This document shows, in pieces, positions 55,981 to 64,000 of a stretch of 64,000 nucleotides of DNA. The number at the start of each line of letters is the position of its first letter. The first letter of the stretch is position 1. The notes beneath the pieces are model-generated. The model saw only the letters and a list, made by a program, of their open reading frames with translations, searched no databases and had not been told where the DNA came from. A program made the position numbers and the translations under genes. Location: assembly GCA_024742765.1 (NCBI GenBank), contig JANSXT010000019.1:1-64000 (forward strand), written 5' to 3'. The DNA is from Phyllobacteriaceae bacterium (lineage in GTDB: Bacteria; Pseudomonadota; Alphaproteobacteria; Rhizobiales; Rhizobiaceae).

Positions 55981-56859
55981 ATGGCTGATACGCACGCCAA
56001 GAACCACGACTACCACATTCTCGATCCGAGCCCCTGGCCGCTGATCGGCTCGGTCGGAGCGCTGATCATGGCGATCGGCGGCATCGGCTGGATGCAGGCG
56101 GGACAGGGCAACGACTTCTCGCTGCTCGGCATTCCGATGGCCAATCCCTGGACCTTCCTGATCGGCCTTTTGATCGTCCTTTACACCATGTTCGGATGGT
56201 GGTCGGACACGGTGCGCGAATCGCTGCAGGGCCATCACACAAAGGTCGTCTCGCTGCATCTGCGCTACGGCATGATCATGTTCATCGCCTCGGAGGTGAT
56301 GTTCTTCGTCGCCTGGTTCTGGGCGGTGTTCGACGCAAGCCTGTTTTTTAACGAGGCGCAGCAGGTCGGCCGCATGGAGTATACCGGCGGTCAATGGCCG
56401 CCCGCGGGTCTCGAAGTGCTCGATCCGCTGCATCTGCCGCTCTACAACACGGTGATCCTGCTCCTGTCGGGCACGACTGTCACCTGGGCGCACCATGCGC
56501 TGCTGCACAATGACCGGCAGGGCCTCAAGATGGGCCTGTGGCTGACCATCCTGCTGGCGATCTTGTTCACCTGCGTGCAGGTCTATGAGTTCGTCATCGC
56601 GCCCTATTCCTTCTCGGAATCGCTCTATGGCGCGACCTTCTTCATGGCGACCGGCTTCCACGGCTTCCACGTCTTCGTCGGCACGATCTTCCTGATCGTC
56701 TGCCTGGTGCGGGCCTATGCGGGCCAGTTGACGCCGGAAAAGCATTTCGGCTTCGAGGCGGCGGCCTGGTACTGGCACTTCGTCGACGTGGTCTGGCTGT
56801 TCCTGTTTTTCGTGGTCTATATTTGGGGCACCTGGGGCGCGCCGATCTACCACCACTGA
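55981..56859 (+). CDS. coxC: Cytochrome c oxidase subunit III
   Basis: The third core subunit, a seven-helix protein that binds lipids and stabilises the proton-pumping unit. The 292-residue product has the usual pattern, including WWSDTVRES, SEVMFFVAWFWAVF and the C-terminal WHFVDVVWLFLFFVVYIWG. Many rhizobial operons carry a DUF983 gene next; here there is none, and surf1 follows after 74 bases that contain a long stem-loop. Confidence 0.95.
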   Translation: MADTHAKNHDYHILDPSPWPLIGSVGALIMAIGGIGWMQAGQGNDFSLLGIPMANPWTFLIGLLIVLYTMFGWWSDTVRESLQGHHTKVVSLHLRYGMIMFIASEVMFFVAWFWAVFDASLFFNEAQQVGRMEYTGGQWPPAGLEVLDPLHLPLYNTVILLLSGTTVTWAHHALLHNDRQGLKMGLWLTILLAILFTCVQVYEFVIAPYSFSESLYGATFFMATGFHGFHVFVGTIFLIVCLVRAYAGQLTPEKHFGFEAAAWYWHFVDVVWLFLFFVVYIWGTWGAPIYHH

Positions 56860-56880
56860 TCGGCAGGACCGACATTTTGT

Positions 56881-56914
56881 ACCGGGCGGTCGTGGCGAGC
56901 CATGATCGCCCGGT
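56881..56914 (+). other. Long stem-loop between coxC and surf1
   Basis: ACCGGGCG (56881-56888) pairs with CGCCCGGT (56907-56914) and the pairing continues inward to about 15 bp including two G-T wobbles, with a 4-base loop. No T tract of useful length follows. It may mark the 3' end of the coxC mRNA or reduce read-through into surf1. Confidence 0.7.
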
Positions 56915-56933
56915 TCGCATTTGAGGCACTGTC

Positions 56934-57692
56934 ATGAGCACACCTGCCGGCAAGGACATGCGGACATCTCGGCGTTTCCCCTGGCTGTTGATGGCCTTCG
57001 CGCTGCCGGCCTTGTTGGTGCTCATCCTGCTCGGCAATTGGCAGGTGCAGCGGCTGGCATGGAAGGAAGGGCTGCTGGCGACCATCGAAACCCGCCTTGC
57101 CGCGGCCCCCGTTCCCGCCGGCGAGATTGCGCAGCTTGTCGCTGACGGCGCCGACATCCGCTACCGTCCGACGACTGCGACCGGCACCTTCGACCACGTC
57201 AATGAGCAGCACTTCTTTGCGACCCACAGGGGCGCTTCGGGCTATTTCGTCTATGCGCCGCTCGTCATGGACGACGGACGCATGCTGCTGGTCAATCGCG
57301 GCTTCGTGCCGTTCGATCTGAAAGATCCGGCAACGCGCGCCGCGGGACAGGTGGATGGTCCCATCACCATAACCGGGCTGGCGCGCGAACGGCTGGCCGA
57401 GAAACCATCGCCGATTGTGCCCAACAACGACCTTGAGCAGAACATCTATTATTGGAAAGACTGGTCCAACATGGTTGCCCAGTCCGGCTACAAGCTGGAC
57501 GGCACGGTGCTGCCCTTCTTCCTCGATGCGGACGACAGGCCCAATCCCGGCGGCTGGCCGGTCGGCGGCGTCACGCGCATCGATCTGCCCAACAATCACC
57601 TGCAATATGCCGTAACCTGGTACGGGCTGGCGCTGGTGCTTGTCGTCGTGACAGGTCTGTTCGTCTGGCGGCGGATGCGCACGGCCAGCTAA
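56934..57692 (+). CDS. SURF1 family cytochrome oxidase assembly protein
   Basis: A 252-residue SURF1 protein that helps place heme a in subunit I. It has one membrane helix at each end (about 17-38 and 224-244) and a periplasmic middle. Family motifs: [30 protein letters not shown] and [14 protein letters not shown] near the end. The length is normal. The ATG at 56934 is preceded by a modest GAGG. It ends the cox-specific part of the operon; ispH follows after 71 bases. Confidence 0.94.
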   Translation: MSTPAGKDMRTSRRFPWLLMAFALPALLVLILLGNWQVQRLAWKEGLLATIETRLAAAPVPAGEIAQLVADGADIRYRPTTATGTFDHVNEQHFFATHRGASGYFVYAPLVMDDGRMLLVNRGFVPFDLKDPATRAAGQVDGPITITGLARERLAEKPSPIVPNNDLEQNIYYWKDWSNMVAQSGYKLDGTVLPFFLDADDRPNPGGWPVGGVTRIDLPNNHLQYAVTWYGLALVLVVVTGLFVWRRMRTAS

Positions 57693-57763
57693 ACTCCGGG
57701 TCGTCATGTTCGCTTGACACGGATCGCGGGCGATCCCTAATCAGGTGTATCGGAAAGGCCGCC

Positions 57764-58777
57764 ATGAACCTGCACGCCACCAAACCGCCGCTGACGATCC
57801 GCCTGTGCGAACCGCGCGGCTTTTGCGCGGGCGTCGATAGGGCCATCCAGATCGTCGTTCTGGCGCTCAAGAAATACGGTGCGCCGGTCTACGTGCGCCA
57901 CGAAATCGTGCACAACAGGTTCGTGGTCGAAGCGCTGCGCGAGCGCGGCGCGGTCTTCGTCAAGGAGCTTGGCGACATTCCGGCCGAGCATATTGACCGG
58001 CCGGTGGTCTTTTCGGCCCATGGCGTGCCCAAATCGGTGCCGGCCGATGCCGAGGCGCGCAACCTTCTTTACCTCGACGCCACATGCCCGCTGGTCTCCA
58101 AGGTGCACAAGCAGGCAATGCGTCACCAGCGCCTGGGGCGCCACGTTCTTCTCGTCGGCCATGAAGGCCATCCCGAGGTGATCGGCACGATGGGGCAATT
58201 GCCTAAAGGCGCCGTGACTCTGGTCGAAACGGTCGAACAGGTCGCCGGGCTGGATGTGCCGGACGAGGATCAACTCGGCTATGTCACCCAGACGACCCTG
58301 TCCGTTGACGACACCGCCGATGTCATCGCCGCCCTTAAGGCGCGCTTTCCCGCGCTGACGGCGCCTTCGTCCGAGAGCATCTGCTACGCGACCACCAACC
58401 GCCAGGAAGCGGTCAAGATGGCGGCGCCCGGCACCGACGTCTTTTTGATCGTCGGCGCGCCGAACTCGTCCAACTCGATGCGGCTGGTCGAAGTCGCCAG
58501 GCGCCATGGCGCACGCGATTCCATGCTGGTGCAGCGCGCTGACGACATTGACTGGCAGCGCATCGGCGATGCCGCGACCATCGGCATGTCCGCCGGCGCG
58601 TCCGCACCCGAGATCGTGGTCGAGGAGATCATCGACGCCCTGCGCGAACGCCGCAACGTCACCGTCGACATTGCACTGACCGCCGAGGAGAACGAACTGT
58701 TCCCCGTCATGCGGTCGCTGCGCGACACGCCGCTGACGGGCGAAGACATGGCGTTTCTCAACGGCTCTTCCAACTGA
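57764..58777 (+). CDS. ispH: 4-hydroxy-3-methylbut-2-enyl diphosphate reductase
   Basis: The last enzyme of the MEP pathway, producing IPP and DMAPP with a 4Fe-4S cluster. The 337-residue product has the three cluster cysteines Cys21 (RGFCAGVD), Cys108 ([11 protein letters not shown]) and Cys207 ([10 protein letters not shown]), and the histidines and Glu of the active site. The ATG at 57764 was chosen because it begins the conserved block. It precedes thrB by 12 bases, and ispE of the same pathway lies at 4696. Confidence 0.96.
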   Translation: MNLHATKPPLTIRLCEPRGFCAGVDRAIQIVVLALKKYGAPVYVRHEIVHNRFVVEALRERGAVFVKELGDIPAEHIDRPVVFSAHGVPKSVPADAEARNLLYLDATCPLVSKVHKQAMRHQRLGRHVLLVGHEGHPEVIGTMGQLPKGAVTLVETVEQVAGLDVPDEDQLGYVTQTTLSVDDTADVIAALKARFPALTAPSSESICYATTNRQEAVKMAAPGTDVFLIVGAPNSSNSMRLVEVARRHGARDSMLVQRADDIDWQRIGDAATIGMSAGASAPEIVVEEIIDALRERRNVTVDIALTAEENELFPVMRSLRDTPLTGEDMAFLNGSSN

Positions 58778-58789
58778 CGGAACGGCGCA

Positions 58790-59773
58790 TTGGCGGTCTA
58801 TACCGATATCTCCGAGGACGAATTGCGCGCCTTCATCGCGCCCTATGGCGTGGGAGAGCTCAAGTCCTACAAGGGCATTGCCGAGGGCGTCGAGAACTCC
58901 AATTTCCTGGTCCATGCCGGCGACGACACTTTCATTCTGACGCTGTACGAAAAGCGCGTCGACCCCGCCGATCTGCCGTTCTTCCTGGGGCTGATGGAGC
59001 ATCTGGCAACGCACGACATCTCCTGCCCGCTGCCGGTCAAGCGCGGCGACGGAACCGTTCTGGGCGAACTGGCCGGCCGGCCCGCGGCCATGGTGACATT
59101 TCTCGAAGGTGTCTGGATGCGCCGGCCATCGCCGGCCCATTGCGCCGGCGTCGGCACGGGCATGGCGCGCATGCATCTGGCCGGTGCCGATTTTGCGATG
59201 CGGCGGCGCAACGGTTTGACCGTCGAGGACTGGCGTCCGCTTTGGGAACAATGCCTGAAGGCCCATCCCGGCATGGACACCGATCTGGCCGGAGAGACCG
59301 AAGCCCTTCTGTCCATGCTTGAACACCAATGGCCGCGCGACCTGCCGCAGGGCACCATCCACGCGGACCTGTTTCCCGACAATGTGTTTTTTCTGGGCGA
59401 CGATCTGTCGGGCTTCATCGACTTTTATTTCGCCTGCACTGATGCGCTCGCCTACGACGTGGCTGTCGCGCTCAATGCCTGGTGTTTCGAGCGCGACCAT
59501 TCCTTCAACATCACCAAAGGCAACGCGCTGCTCGACGCCTATGACCGCGTCAGGCCGCTGACCGATCCAGAGATCGACGCGCTGCCCGTGCTGGCCGCGG
59601 GCGCTGCGCTGCGTTTCATGCTCACCCGGCTTTATGACTGGGTGACGACGCCGGAAGGCTCGCTCGTGGTCAAGAAGGACCCGCAGGAATATATCCGCAA
59701 GATGCGCTTCCATCAGACCATCGGCTCGGCGCGCGAATATGGCCTCGACCTGCACGCCCGCGAAAATGCGTAA
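58790..59773 (+). CDS. thrB: Homoserine kinase (APH-fold, ThrB2-like)
   Basis: It phosphorylates homoserine in threonine synthesis. The 327-residue protein is of the aminoglycoside-phosphotransferase fold used in rhizobia and pseudomonads, not the GHMP-fold ThrB of E. coli. The catalytic loop is [13 protein letters not shown], and the metal motif IDFYFAC follows. The start codon is TTG at 58790; homologues begin MAVYTD, which supports it, and there is no in-frame ATG nearby. It lies between ispH and rnhA with gaps of 12 and 3 bases, a conserved rhizobial order. Confidence 0.95.
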   Translation: MAVYTDISEDELRAFIAPYGVGELKSYKGIAEGVENSNFLVHAGDDTFILTLYEKRVDPADLPFFLGLMEHLATHDISCPLPVKRGDGTVLGELAGRPAAMVTFLEGVWMRRPSPAHCAGVGTGMARMHLAGADFAMRRRNGLTVEDWRPLWEQCLKAHPGMDTDLAGETEALLSMLEHQWPRDLPQGTIHADLFPDNVFFLGDDLSGFIDFYFACTDALAYDVAVALNAWCFERDHSFNITKGNALLDAYDRVRPLTDPEIDALPVLAAGAALRFMLTRLYDWVTTPEGSLVVKKDPQEYIRKMRFHQTIGSAREYGLDLHARENA

Positions 59774-59776
59774 GCG

Positions 59777-60253
59777 ATGACTGACGCAAAACGCATCACC
59801 ATCCACACCGATGGCGCCTGTTCGGGCAATCCGGGGCCCGGCGGATGGGGCGCGATCCTTGAATGGAACGGCACCCGCAAGGAACTGTCCGGCGGTGAGG
59901 CGCAGACCACCAACAACCGGATGGAACTGATGGCGGCGATCGAGGCGCTCGGCGCGCTCAGGGGCGGCCCGCACGCCGTCGATCTCTATACCGATTCCTC
60001 CTACGTCAAGGATGGTATTTCAGGCTGGATCCATGGCTGGAAGCGGAACGGCTGGAAAACGGCGTCCAAAAAGCCGGTCAAGAACGCCGAACTCTGGCAG
60101 GCGCTCGATGCGGCGACCCGGCAACACGACGTGACCTGGCATTGGCTCAAGGGCCATGCCGGGCATGCCGAAAACGAACGGGCGGACGAACTCGCCCGGC
60201 AGGGCATGGCGCCCTACAAGGCGGAGAAAAGAGGTAACAAGGCCGATGGATGA
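59777..60253 (+). CDS. rnhA: Ribonuclease HI
   Basis: It degrades the RNA of RNA-DNA hybrids. The 158-residue product has the catalytic carboxylates Asp12 ([11 protein letters not shown]), Glu50 ([13 protein letters not shown]), Asp73 ([10 protein letters not shown]) and the Asp of ENERADELA, in E. coli spacing. The basic protrusion ([16 protein letters not shown]) is present. It begins 3 bases after thrB, and its end overlaps the next small gene by 8 bases. Confidence 0.97.
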   Translation: MTDAKRITIHTDGACSGNPGPGGWGAILEWNGTRKELSGGEAQTTNNRMELMAAIEALGALRGGPHAVDLYTDSSYVKDGISGWIHGWKRNGWKTASKKPVKNAELWQALDAATRQHDVTWHWLKGHAGHAENERADELARQGMAPYKAEKRGNKADG

Positions 60254-60437
60254 CCGGGGCAGCTTGATGCAAAGGCTGGCAGCCTATGCCGTGATCGGTG
60301 CGGTCATCGGCGCCATTGTCGTCTGGTTCGTCGCCGATGCCGTCTCTTTCGCCACGCTCGGCTCGGGCCTGATCGGCGGGGCGGTGGCCGGCGTCATCGC
60401 CGGCTTTGTCCGCTCCCGCGCAGGATTGGACCGGTAA
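60246..60437 (+). CDS. Small two-helix glycine-rich membrane protein, unknown
   Basis: A 63-residue protein with two hydrophobic helices ([20 protein letters not shown] and [14 protein letters not shown]) with glycine-zipper character and a charged C-terminus (RSRAGLDR). It overlaps the rnhA end by 8 bases, so translation is coupled. It ends 7 bases from the convergent peroxiredoxin gene. Function unknown. Confidence 0.65.
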   Translation: MDDRGSLMQRLAAYAVIGAVIGAIVVWFVADAVSFATLGSGLIGGAVAGVIAGFVRSRAGLDR

Positions 60438-60444
60438 TCGCCCG

Positions 60445-60933
60445 CTAGCCCAGTTGGCCCAGCATCGCCGCCGCGCCCGACTTTTCCGCGTCGCCCGGAT
60501 TGTCCTCGACATTCAGGCTGGTCACCGTCCCGTCCTTGACCAGCATGGAGTAACGTTTCGAACGCACGCCCAGCGCGGCAACCGACAGATCAATATCCAT
60601 GCCGATGGCCTTGGTGAATGCGCCGTCCCAGTCGGCCAGGAACCGGATCTTGCCCATGCCGCCCGTTTGCTCGGCCCAGGCGGTCATCACGAACGGGTCA
60701 TTGACGCCGATGACGGCAATCTCGTCGACGCCCTTGGCGAGGATTTCGTCGCGATTGTCCAGATAGCCGGGCAGGTGGGTCAGCGTGCAGGTGCCGGTGA
60801 ACGCGCCGGGCACCGCGAACAGCACCACGGTCTTTCCGCCGAAGACCGACGCGCTGTCAATGTCGGCCGGCCCGTCCTCGGTAATTGTCTTGAGCGTCAT
60901 CTCGGGCAGTTTCGCGCCGGTTTCAATCGTCAT
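60445..60933 (-). CDS. Peroxiredoxin (Prx5/AhpE-like, redoxin fold)
   Basis: A 162-residue thiol peroxidase. The peroxidatic cysteine is Cys49 in the active-site motif PGAFTGTC (P-x3-T-x2-C); the usual proline before the second Thr is Gly here, which leaves the catalytic pattern intact. No CxxC pair is present, so the reductant is probably glutathione or another thiol, and the protein resembles Prx5. The ATG at 60933 was chosen because AAGGGA stands 8 bases upstream. It converges with the small membrane protein gene. Confidence 0.92.
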   Translation of the reverse strand: MTIETGAKLPEMTLKTITEDGPADIDSASVFGGKTVVLFAVPGAFTGTCTLTHLPGYLDNRDEILAKGVDEIAVIGVNDPFVMTAWAEQTGGMGKIRFLADWDGAFTKAIGMDIDLSVAALGVRSKRYSMLVKDGTVTSLNVEDNPGDAEKSGAAAMLGQLG

Positions 60934-61045
60934 CGGGTCATCCCTTCCCAACAGTTGCGGTTTGCAGTGTGCACCATGGCCGACATAAGCGCTTGCGCGC
61001 GCGGGAAAAGGCCGAAATGCGAAGAAATCCCGGATGCGTCACAGA

Positions 61046-61876
61046 TCAGTCGAGCGTCAGCGAGAGGACGGTCTCGATGCTGACGGCGCCGCCACCGACG
61101 GTGACGATGGCATCGACGGTTCGCGGTGCGTTTGGCGGATCGACCGGCGCGAGGGCGAAGATGGCCGTGCCGCGGTCTGACGACAGGAGCTTGGGCGGCT
61201 TGAACTGCGTTCCGTCGAGCGCGTGAACGAAAAGTTGCGGCGCGGCATCCGCATTGGTCGCATCGACGACGAGAATGCGCGCATCACCGTCTGCGGTGTG
61301 CCCGTCTTCCATGACACTCAAACCGTCAGCGTCCGGCGGGGGCAGCGCCGCGTGAGCCTGCTCAACACGCATCGCGGCAAGCGTGCTGCCGGTCGCATTG
61401 CCGATCCGCATCGTGAACTGCGTCTGGACCGGGATGCAGATGTCTTCGCAAATGCCGAGAAAGACGTTGGCGACGAGATCGGCCTTGCCATTGGCGGTCC
61501 GCGTCATTGTGACGGGCAGGGCGACCGGTGCGTCATATCCGGCAAAATCCCCATAGGGATTGTCGATCCAGACGGGCACCGGATAGTGCAACCTGGCGTT
61601 CGCCACACCCTTGCTGCCGGAAACGTCAATCTGTGGTGGAATGCCGGATGCGCCCGGATCGCGCCAATAGGTCTTCCAGCCTTCTTCAAGACGGATTTCC
61701 AGCATTGCCCGGATTTCCGTGTCTGCCGGTTGCGGCGGCGCGACGACGATCCGCACCACACCGCCCATCGTCTCGTACCAGTCCGTCGACTGCGCGGCAC
61801 TGTCCCGGGCGGCCAGCATGGTCACGGCGATGGCGGCCGCCAGAAAGGCCGATTTGCGTCGGTTGATCGCAAGCAT
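61046..61876 (-). CDS. Periplasmic DsbD N-terminal-domain-like protein
   Basis: A 276-residue exported protein with a signal peptide (about residues 1-28) and an immunoglobulin-like domain related to the N-terminal domain of DsbD. The redox pair is Cys143-Cys147 in GICEDICIPVQ, as in DsbD-alpha. The transmembrane and thioredoxin parts of DsbD are absent, so it must take electrons from a separate membrane protein (a CcdA-like one), which is not in this window. The peroxiredoxin gene on the same strand downstream, 112 bases away, may link it to peroxide or thiol stress. Confidence 0.88.
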   Translation of the reverse strand: MLAINRRKSAFLAAAIAVTMLAARDSAAQSTDWYETMGGVVRIVVAPPQPADTEIRAMLEIRLEEGWKTYWRDPGASGIPPQIDVSGSKGVANARLHYPVPVWIDNPYGDFAGYDAPVALPVTMTRTANGKADLVANVFLGICEDICIPVQTQFTMRIGNATGSTLAAMRVEQAHAALPPPDADGLSVMEDGHTADGDARILVVDATNADAAPQLFVHALDGTQFKPPKLLSSDRGTAIFALAPVDPPNAPRTVDAIVTVGGGAVSIETVLSLTLD

Positions 61877-62026
61877 GGCGCCGGTATGGCCGGGCCGCGC
61901 CGGGCGATCAAGCCGGACCGCCGCGTCGGGCGTCATAAGTTCGTGAACGCGCCGGTGTTTCGGGCGCCGCGCACAATTGCGCCCGAAAAAGCTTCTCATT
62001 TGGCCGGTGCCTGTTACGCTGACGCC

Positions 62027-62635
62027 ATGGAGACGCTCAGAAAGCGCGGCATGAAAAGCGGGAACGGCCAGTTCGAAGGCCGGTTCCTTGTTGCGATGCC
62101 CGGTATGAATGCTTCGATTTTCGCCGAATCGGTTGTGTATCTGTGTGCCCACAGCGATGAGGGCGCCATGGGCTTCGTGCTCAACAAGCCCGCCGACATG
62201 ACGCTTGCCGAACTGATCGGCCACACCGACTTCGGCAAGGCGGCCGTGCTCGACAAGACACGGATCAACAGGGCCGCCGGCCCGGTGCGGATCGGCGGCC
62301 CGGTCGATGAGCATCGCGGCTTCGTCCTGCATTCCCACGACTATGCGATCGAGGCGACGATCCCCCTGTCCGAGGCCATCTGCCTGACCTCGACCGTGGA
62401 CATCTTAAAATCCATCGTCGCCGGCGAGGGACCTGCCCAGGCGGCGATCGCGCTTGGCTATGCCGGTTGGGGAGCCGGACAGCTCGAACAGGAAATCCGC
62501 GACAATGCCTGGCTGACGATGGACGCCGATCCCGACATCGTGTTCGCGCACGACCATGACGAAAAATACCCCGCCATGATCGGCCGCCTGGGCATCGGCG
62601 CCGCAAACTTCATCCCGGAGGGCGGTCGCGCCTGA
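62027..62635 (+). CDS. yqgE: YqgE/AlgH family protein (DUF179)
   Basis: A 202-residue protein of the YqgE/AlgH family, whose biochemical role is unsettled (a transcription-regulator role was proposed for AlgH). The core motifs are FLVAMPGMNASIFAESVVYLCAHSDEGAMGFVLNKP and PVRIGGPVDEHRGFVLHS. The ATG at 62027 gives a short basic leader; Met9 at 62051 is a possible start. It is divergent from the DsbD-like gene (150 bases between starts) and converges with the c-di-GMP gene (3 bases). Confidence 0.92.
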   Translation: METLRKRGMKSGNGQFEGRFLVAMPGMNASIFAESVVYLCAHSDEGAMGFVLNKPADMTLAELIGHTDFGKAAVLDKTRINRAAGPVRIGGPVDEHRGFVLHSHDYAIEATIPLSEAICLTSTVDILKSIVAGEGPAQAAIALGYAGWGAGQLEQEIRDNAWLTMDADPDIVFAHDHDEKYPAMIGRLGIGAANFIPEGGRA

Positions 62636-62638
62636 AGC

Positions 62639-64000
62639 CTATTCCGCCGCTTGTTCCTCGCGGGCGACGATCGGATTGCGTTGCACGATCAGCGCCGCAG
62701 CATCCTCCGGCGTCAGCGGCTGGCCGGTGATGAAGCCCTGCAGATAGTCCGCCCCCATCTCCGCCAGGGCCGACCGGTCGTCCTGGTCCTCGACACCCTC
62801 GGCGACGACGGAAAGGCCCAGCGCGTGGGCCATGTCGATAATCGATCGCAACAGCGCATCGCGTCCCGACGAAATGGGCCGCATGAAGGATCGGTCGATC
62901 TTCAGGACATCGAACGGAAAGCGCGACAGGTAGGACAGTGACGAATAGCCCGTGCCGAAGTCGTCGAGCGCCAGCTTGACGCCCAGCGCCTTGACCCGCT
63001 CGAGGACGCGCACATTCTGCTCGGGGTTCTGCATCAGCGAGGTCTCGGTGATCTCGATGCGCAGCGTGTGGGTCCGTTGCGGATGGCGCGCCAGAATACC
63101 GGAAACCAGATTGGTGAAGTCGCGCCGGACCAGTTGCTGCGCCGACACGTTGACCGACACGAAGACCGGCGTCTCGGGCAGCGCCGTTTCCCACTCCATC
63201 AATTGCGCTGCGGCCATGTCCAGCGCGTGCGCGCCCAGATCGCCGATCAGCTCGGACCGTTCGGCGATGGCGATGAACTCGGTCGGCGGGACATCGCCGC
63301 GCCTTGGATGTTGCCAGCGCATCAGCGCCTCGAAGCCGGCAATGTCACCAGTATCGGCGGCGATGATCGGCTGATAGACGAGCGAGATCTGGTCTCGTTC
63401 GATCGCCCGGTGGAGATCGGCCTCGATCTGGACGATGTTGGAGCCGCCGTCGCGGAAGGCCGGGCGGAACGGTTCGACACGGTCGCCGCCGAAGCGCTTG
63501 GCCTGATGCAGCGCCAGTTCGGTGTCCTTGAACAGTTCCTCGCCGCGCTTGCATTCGGGCGACCAGGTGGCAAGGCCGACCGATGGCGTCAGGACGATCT
63601 CGCGCTCGGCGAAGCTGATCGGCGTCTTGATGGTCTTCTTGACCGCTTCGGCGAAGGCGGCAATGCCGCTGGGCTCGGATTCAGAGACCAGAACGATGCC
63701 GAACTGGTCGCCGCCGATCCGCGCCAGCGTGTCCTGCGGCCGCAACTGCCGTTTCAGCCGCCGCGCCACCGTGATCAGCAGCGTGTCGCCTGCATTGATG
63801 CCAACGCTTTCGTTGACTTCCTTGAACCGGTCGATGTCGACGATGAAGACCGTCGGGCGCACCGGCCCGTCGGGTGTCGCCAGCGCCACCGCCGTGCGGA
63901 TGCGGTCGAAGAACAGTTCGCGGTTGGGAAGCCCGGTCAGATTGTCATGCACCGCATCGTGCAAAAGGCGCTCCTCGGCGCGCTTTTGCGCACTGACATC
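62639..64000 (-). CDS. GGDEF-EAL protein with degenerate GGDEF loop (5' part outside the window)
   Basis: The gene runs off the window at its 5' end. The visible 453 residues begin with a PAS-to-GGDEF linker (DVSAQKRAEERLLHDAVHD). The GGDEF loop reads RIGGDQFGIVL, so Glu is replaced by Gln and cyclase activity is doubtful. The EAL domain (about 215 onward) is complete: EALMRW, VNVSAQQL, ITETSLM, LDDFGTGYSSL, DVLKIDRSF, VAEGVED and YLQGF. This pattern predicts a c-di-GMP phosphodiesterase whose GGDEF part serves as a GTP-sensing domain. Sensor domains should lie upstream. Confidence 0.92.
   Translation of the reverse strand, partial: DVSAQKRAEERLLHDAVHDNLTGLPNRELFFDRIRTAVALATPDGPVRPTVFIVDIDRFKEVNESVGINAGDTLLITVARRLKRQLRPQDTLARIGGDQFGIVLVSESEPSGIAAFAEAVKKTIKTPISFAEREIVLTPSVGLATWSPECKRGEELFKDTELALHQAKRFGGDRVEPFRPAFRDGGSNIVQIEADLHRAIERDQISLVYQPIIAADTGDIAGFEALMRWQHPRRGDVPPTEFIAIAERSELIGDLGAHALDMAAAQLMEWETALPETPVFVSVNVSAQQLVRRDFTNLVSGILARHPQRTHTLRIEITETSLMQNPEQNVRVLERVKALGVKLALDDFGTGYSSLSYLSRFPFDVLKIDRSFMRPISSGRDALLRSIIDMAHALGLSVVAEGVEDQDDRSALAEMGADYLQGFITGQPLTPEDAAALIVQRNPIVAREEQAAE

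Noticed and set aside
57737..59974. A 745-residue minus-strand open frame across ispH and thrB
   Set aside because: Antisense shadow of two well-identified genes; composition is atypical of protein.

Overview
The window is GC-rich chromosomal core DNA from an alphaproteobacterium, most likely of the order Hyphomicrobiales (Rhizobiales). Several signs agree. The ATP synthase has a split b/b' pair. The cytochrome oxidase operon runs coxB-coxA-ctaB-coxF-ctaG-coxC-surf1-ispH-thrB-rnhA. There are IalB, DUF6101 and RT0821/Lpp0805 proteins, a RibBX-type riboflavin protein, and a candidate LexA box of the alphaproteobacterial GAAC-N7-GAAC form. I see no rRNA, tRNA, CRISPR array, prophage or complete insertion sequence.

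Layout. 1-1475: the end of the F0 operon (atpE, b', b) with a strong terminator. 1509-9730: rnhB, an SPL-like radical SAM gene, a small glycosyltransferase, moaB, ispE, a TPR protein, a polyprenyl diphosphate synthase, DUF2007 and a TrmN6-like methylase. 9731-20996: purD, ubiA, DUF6101, then glyQ and glyS separated by a FAS1 gene, VOC proteins and a LemA/DUF2207 pair. 21049-27781: threonylcarbamoyl-AMP synthase, a GlcD-like oxidase, an SppA-like peptidase and an acyl-CoA dehydrogenase/crotonase pair. 27940-40262, all on the minus strand: RNA methyltransferases, pirin, xseB, an HDAC-like deacetylase, ribBX, aroC, a histidine phosphatase, fabI, a DnaJ-type protein and a lipoprotein. 40277-49091 is more accessory: pdxH, two ABC-2 exporters, an XRE regulator, a membrane coiled-coil protein, a diguanylate cyclase, a membrane-bound LytTR regulator and an orphan gene. 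49172-64000: tldD, ialB, the cox operon, ispH, thrB, rnhA, a peroxiredoxin, a DsbD-N protein, yqgE and a truncated GGDEF-EAL gene.

Functionally the window is dominated by energy metabolism (F0, the aa3-type oxidase with its assembly factors, heme O and quinone side-chain synthesis), isoprenoid precursors (ispE, ispH, the polyprenyl synthase feeding ubiA), cofactors (riboflavin, PLP, Moco) and RNA/DNA maintenance.

The most unusual feature is two families of palindromic repeats. Three copies lie in frame inside glyS, one lies between convergent genes, and one sits directly against a start codon where a 31-bp stem would hide the ribosome-binding site. The self-complementary arms of the second family differ between copies but still pair. 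Other points worth a second look are the LexA-like box, a LytTR regulator divergent from an ABC exporter, an operator-like palindrome in front of the XRE gene, and a MerR-type operator candidate in front of the acyl-CoA dehydrogenase. I did not find a convincing wholly new multi-gene system.
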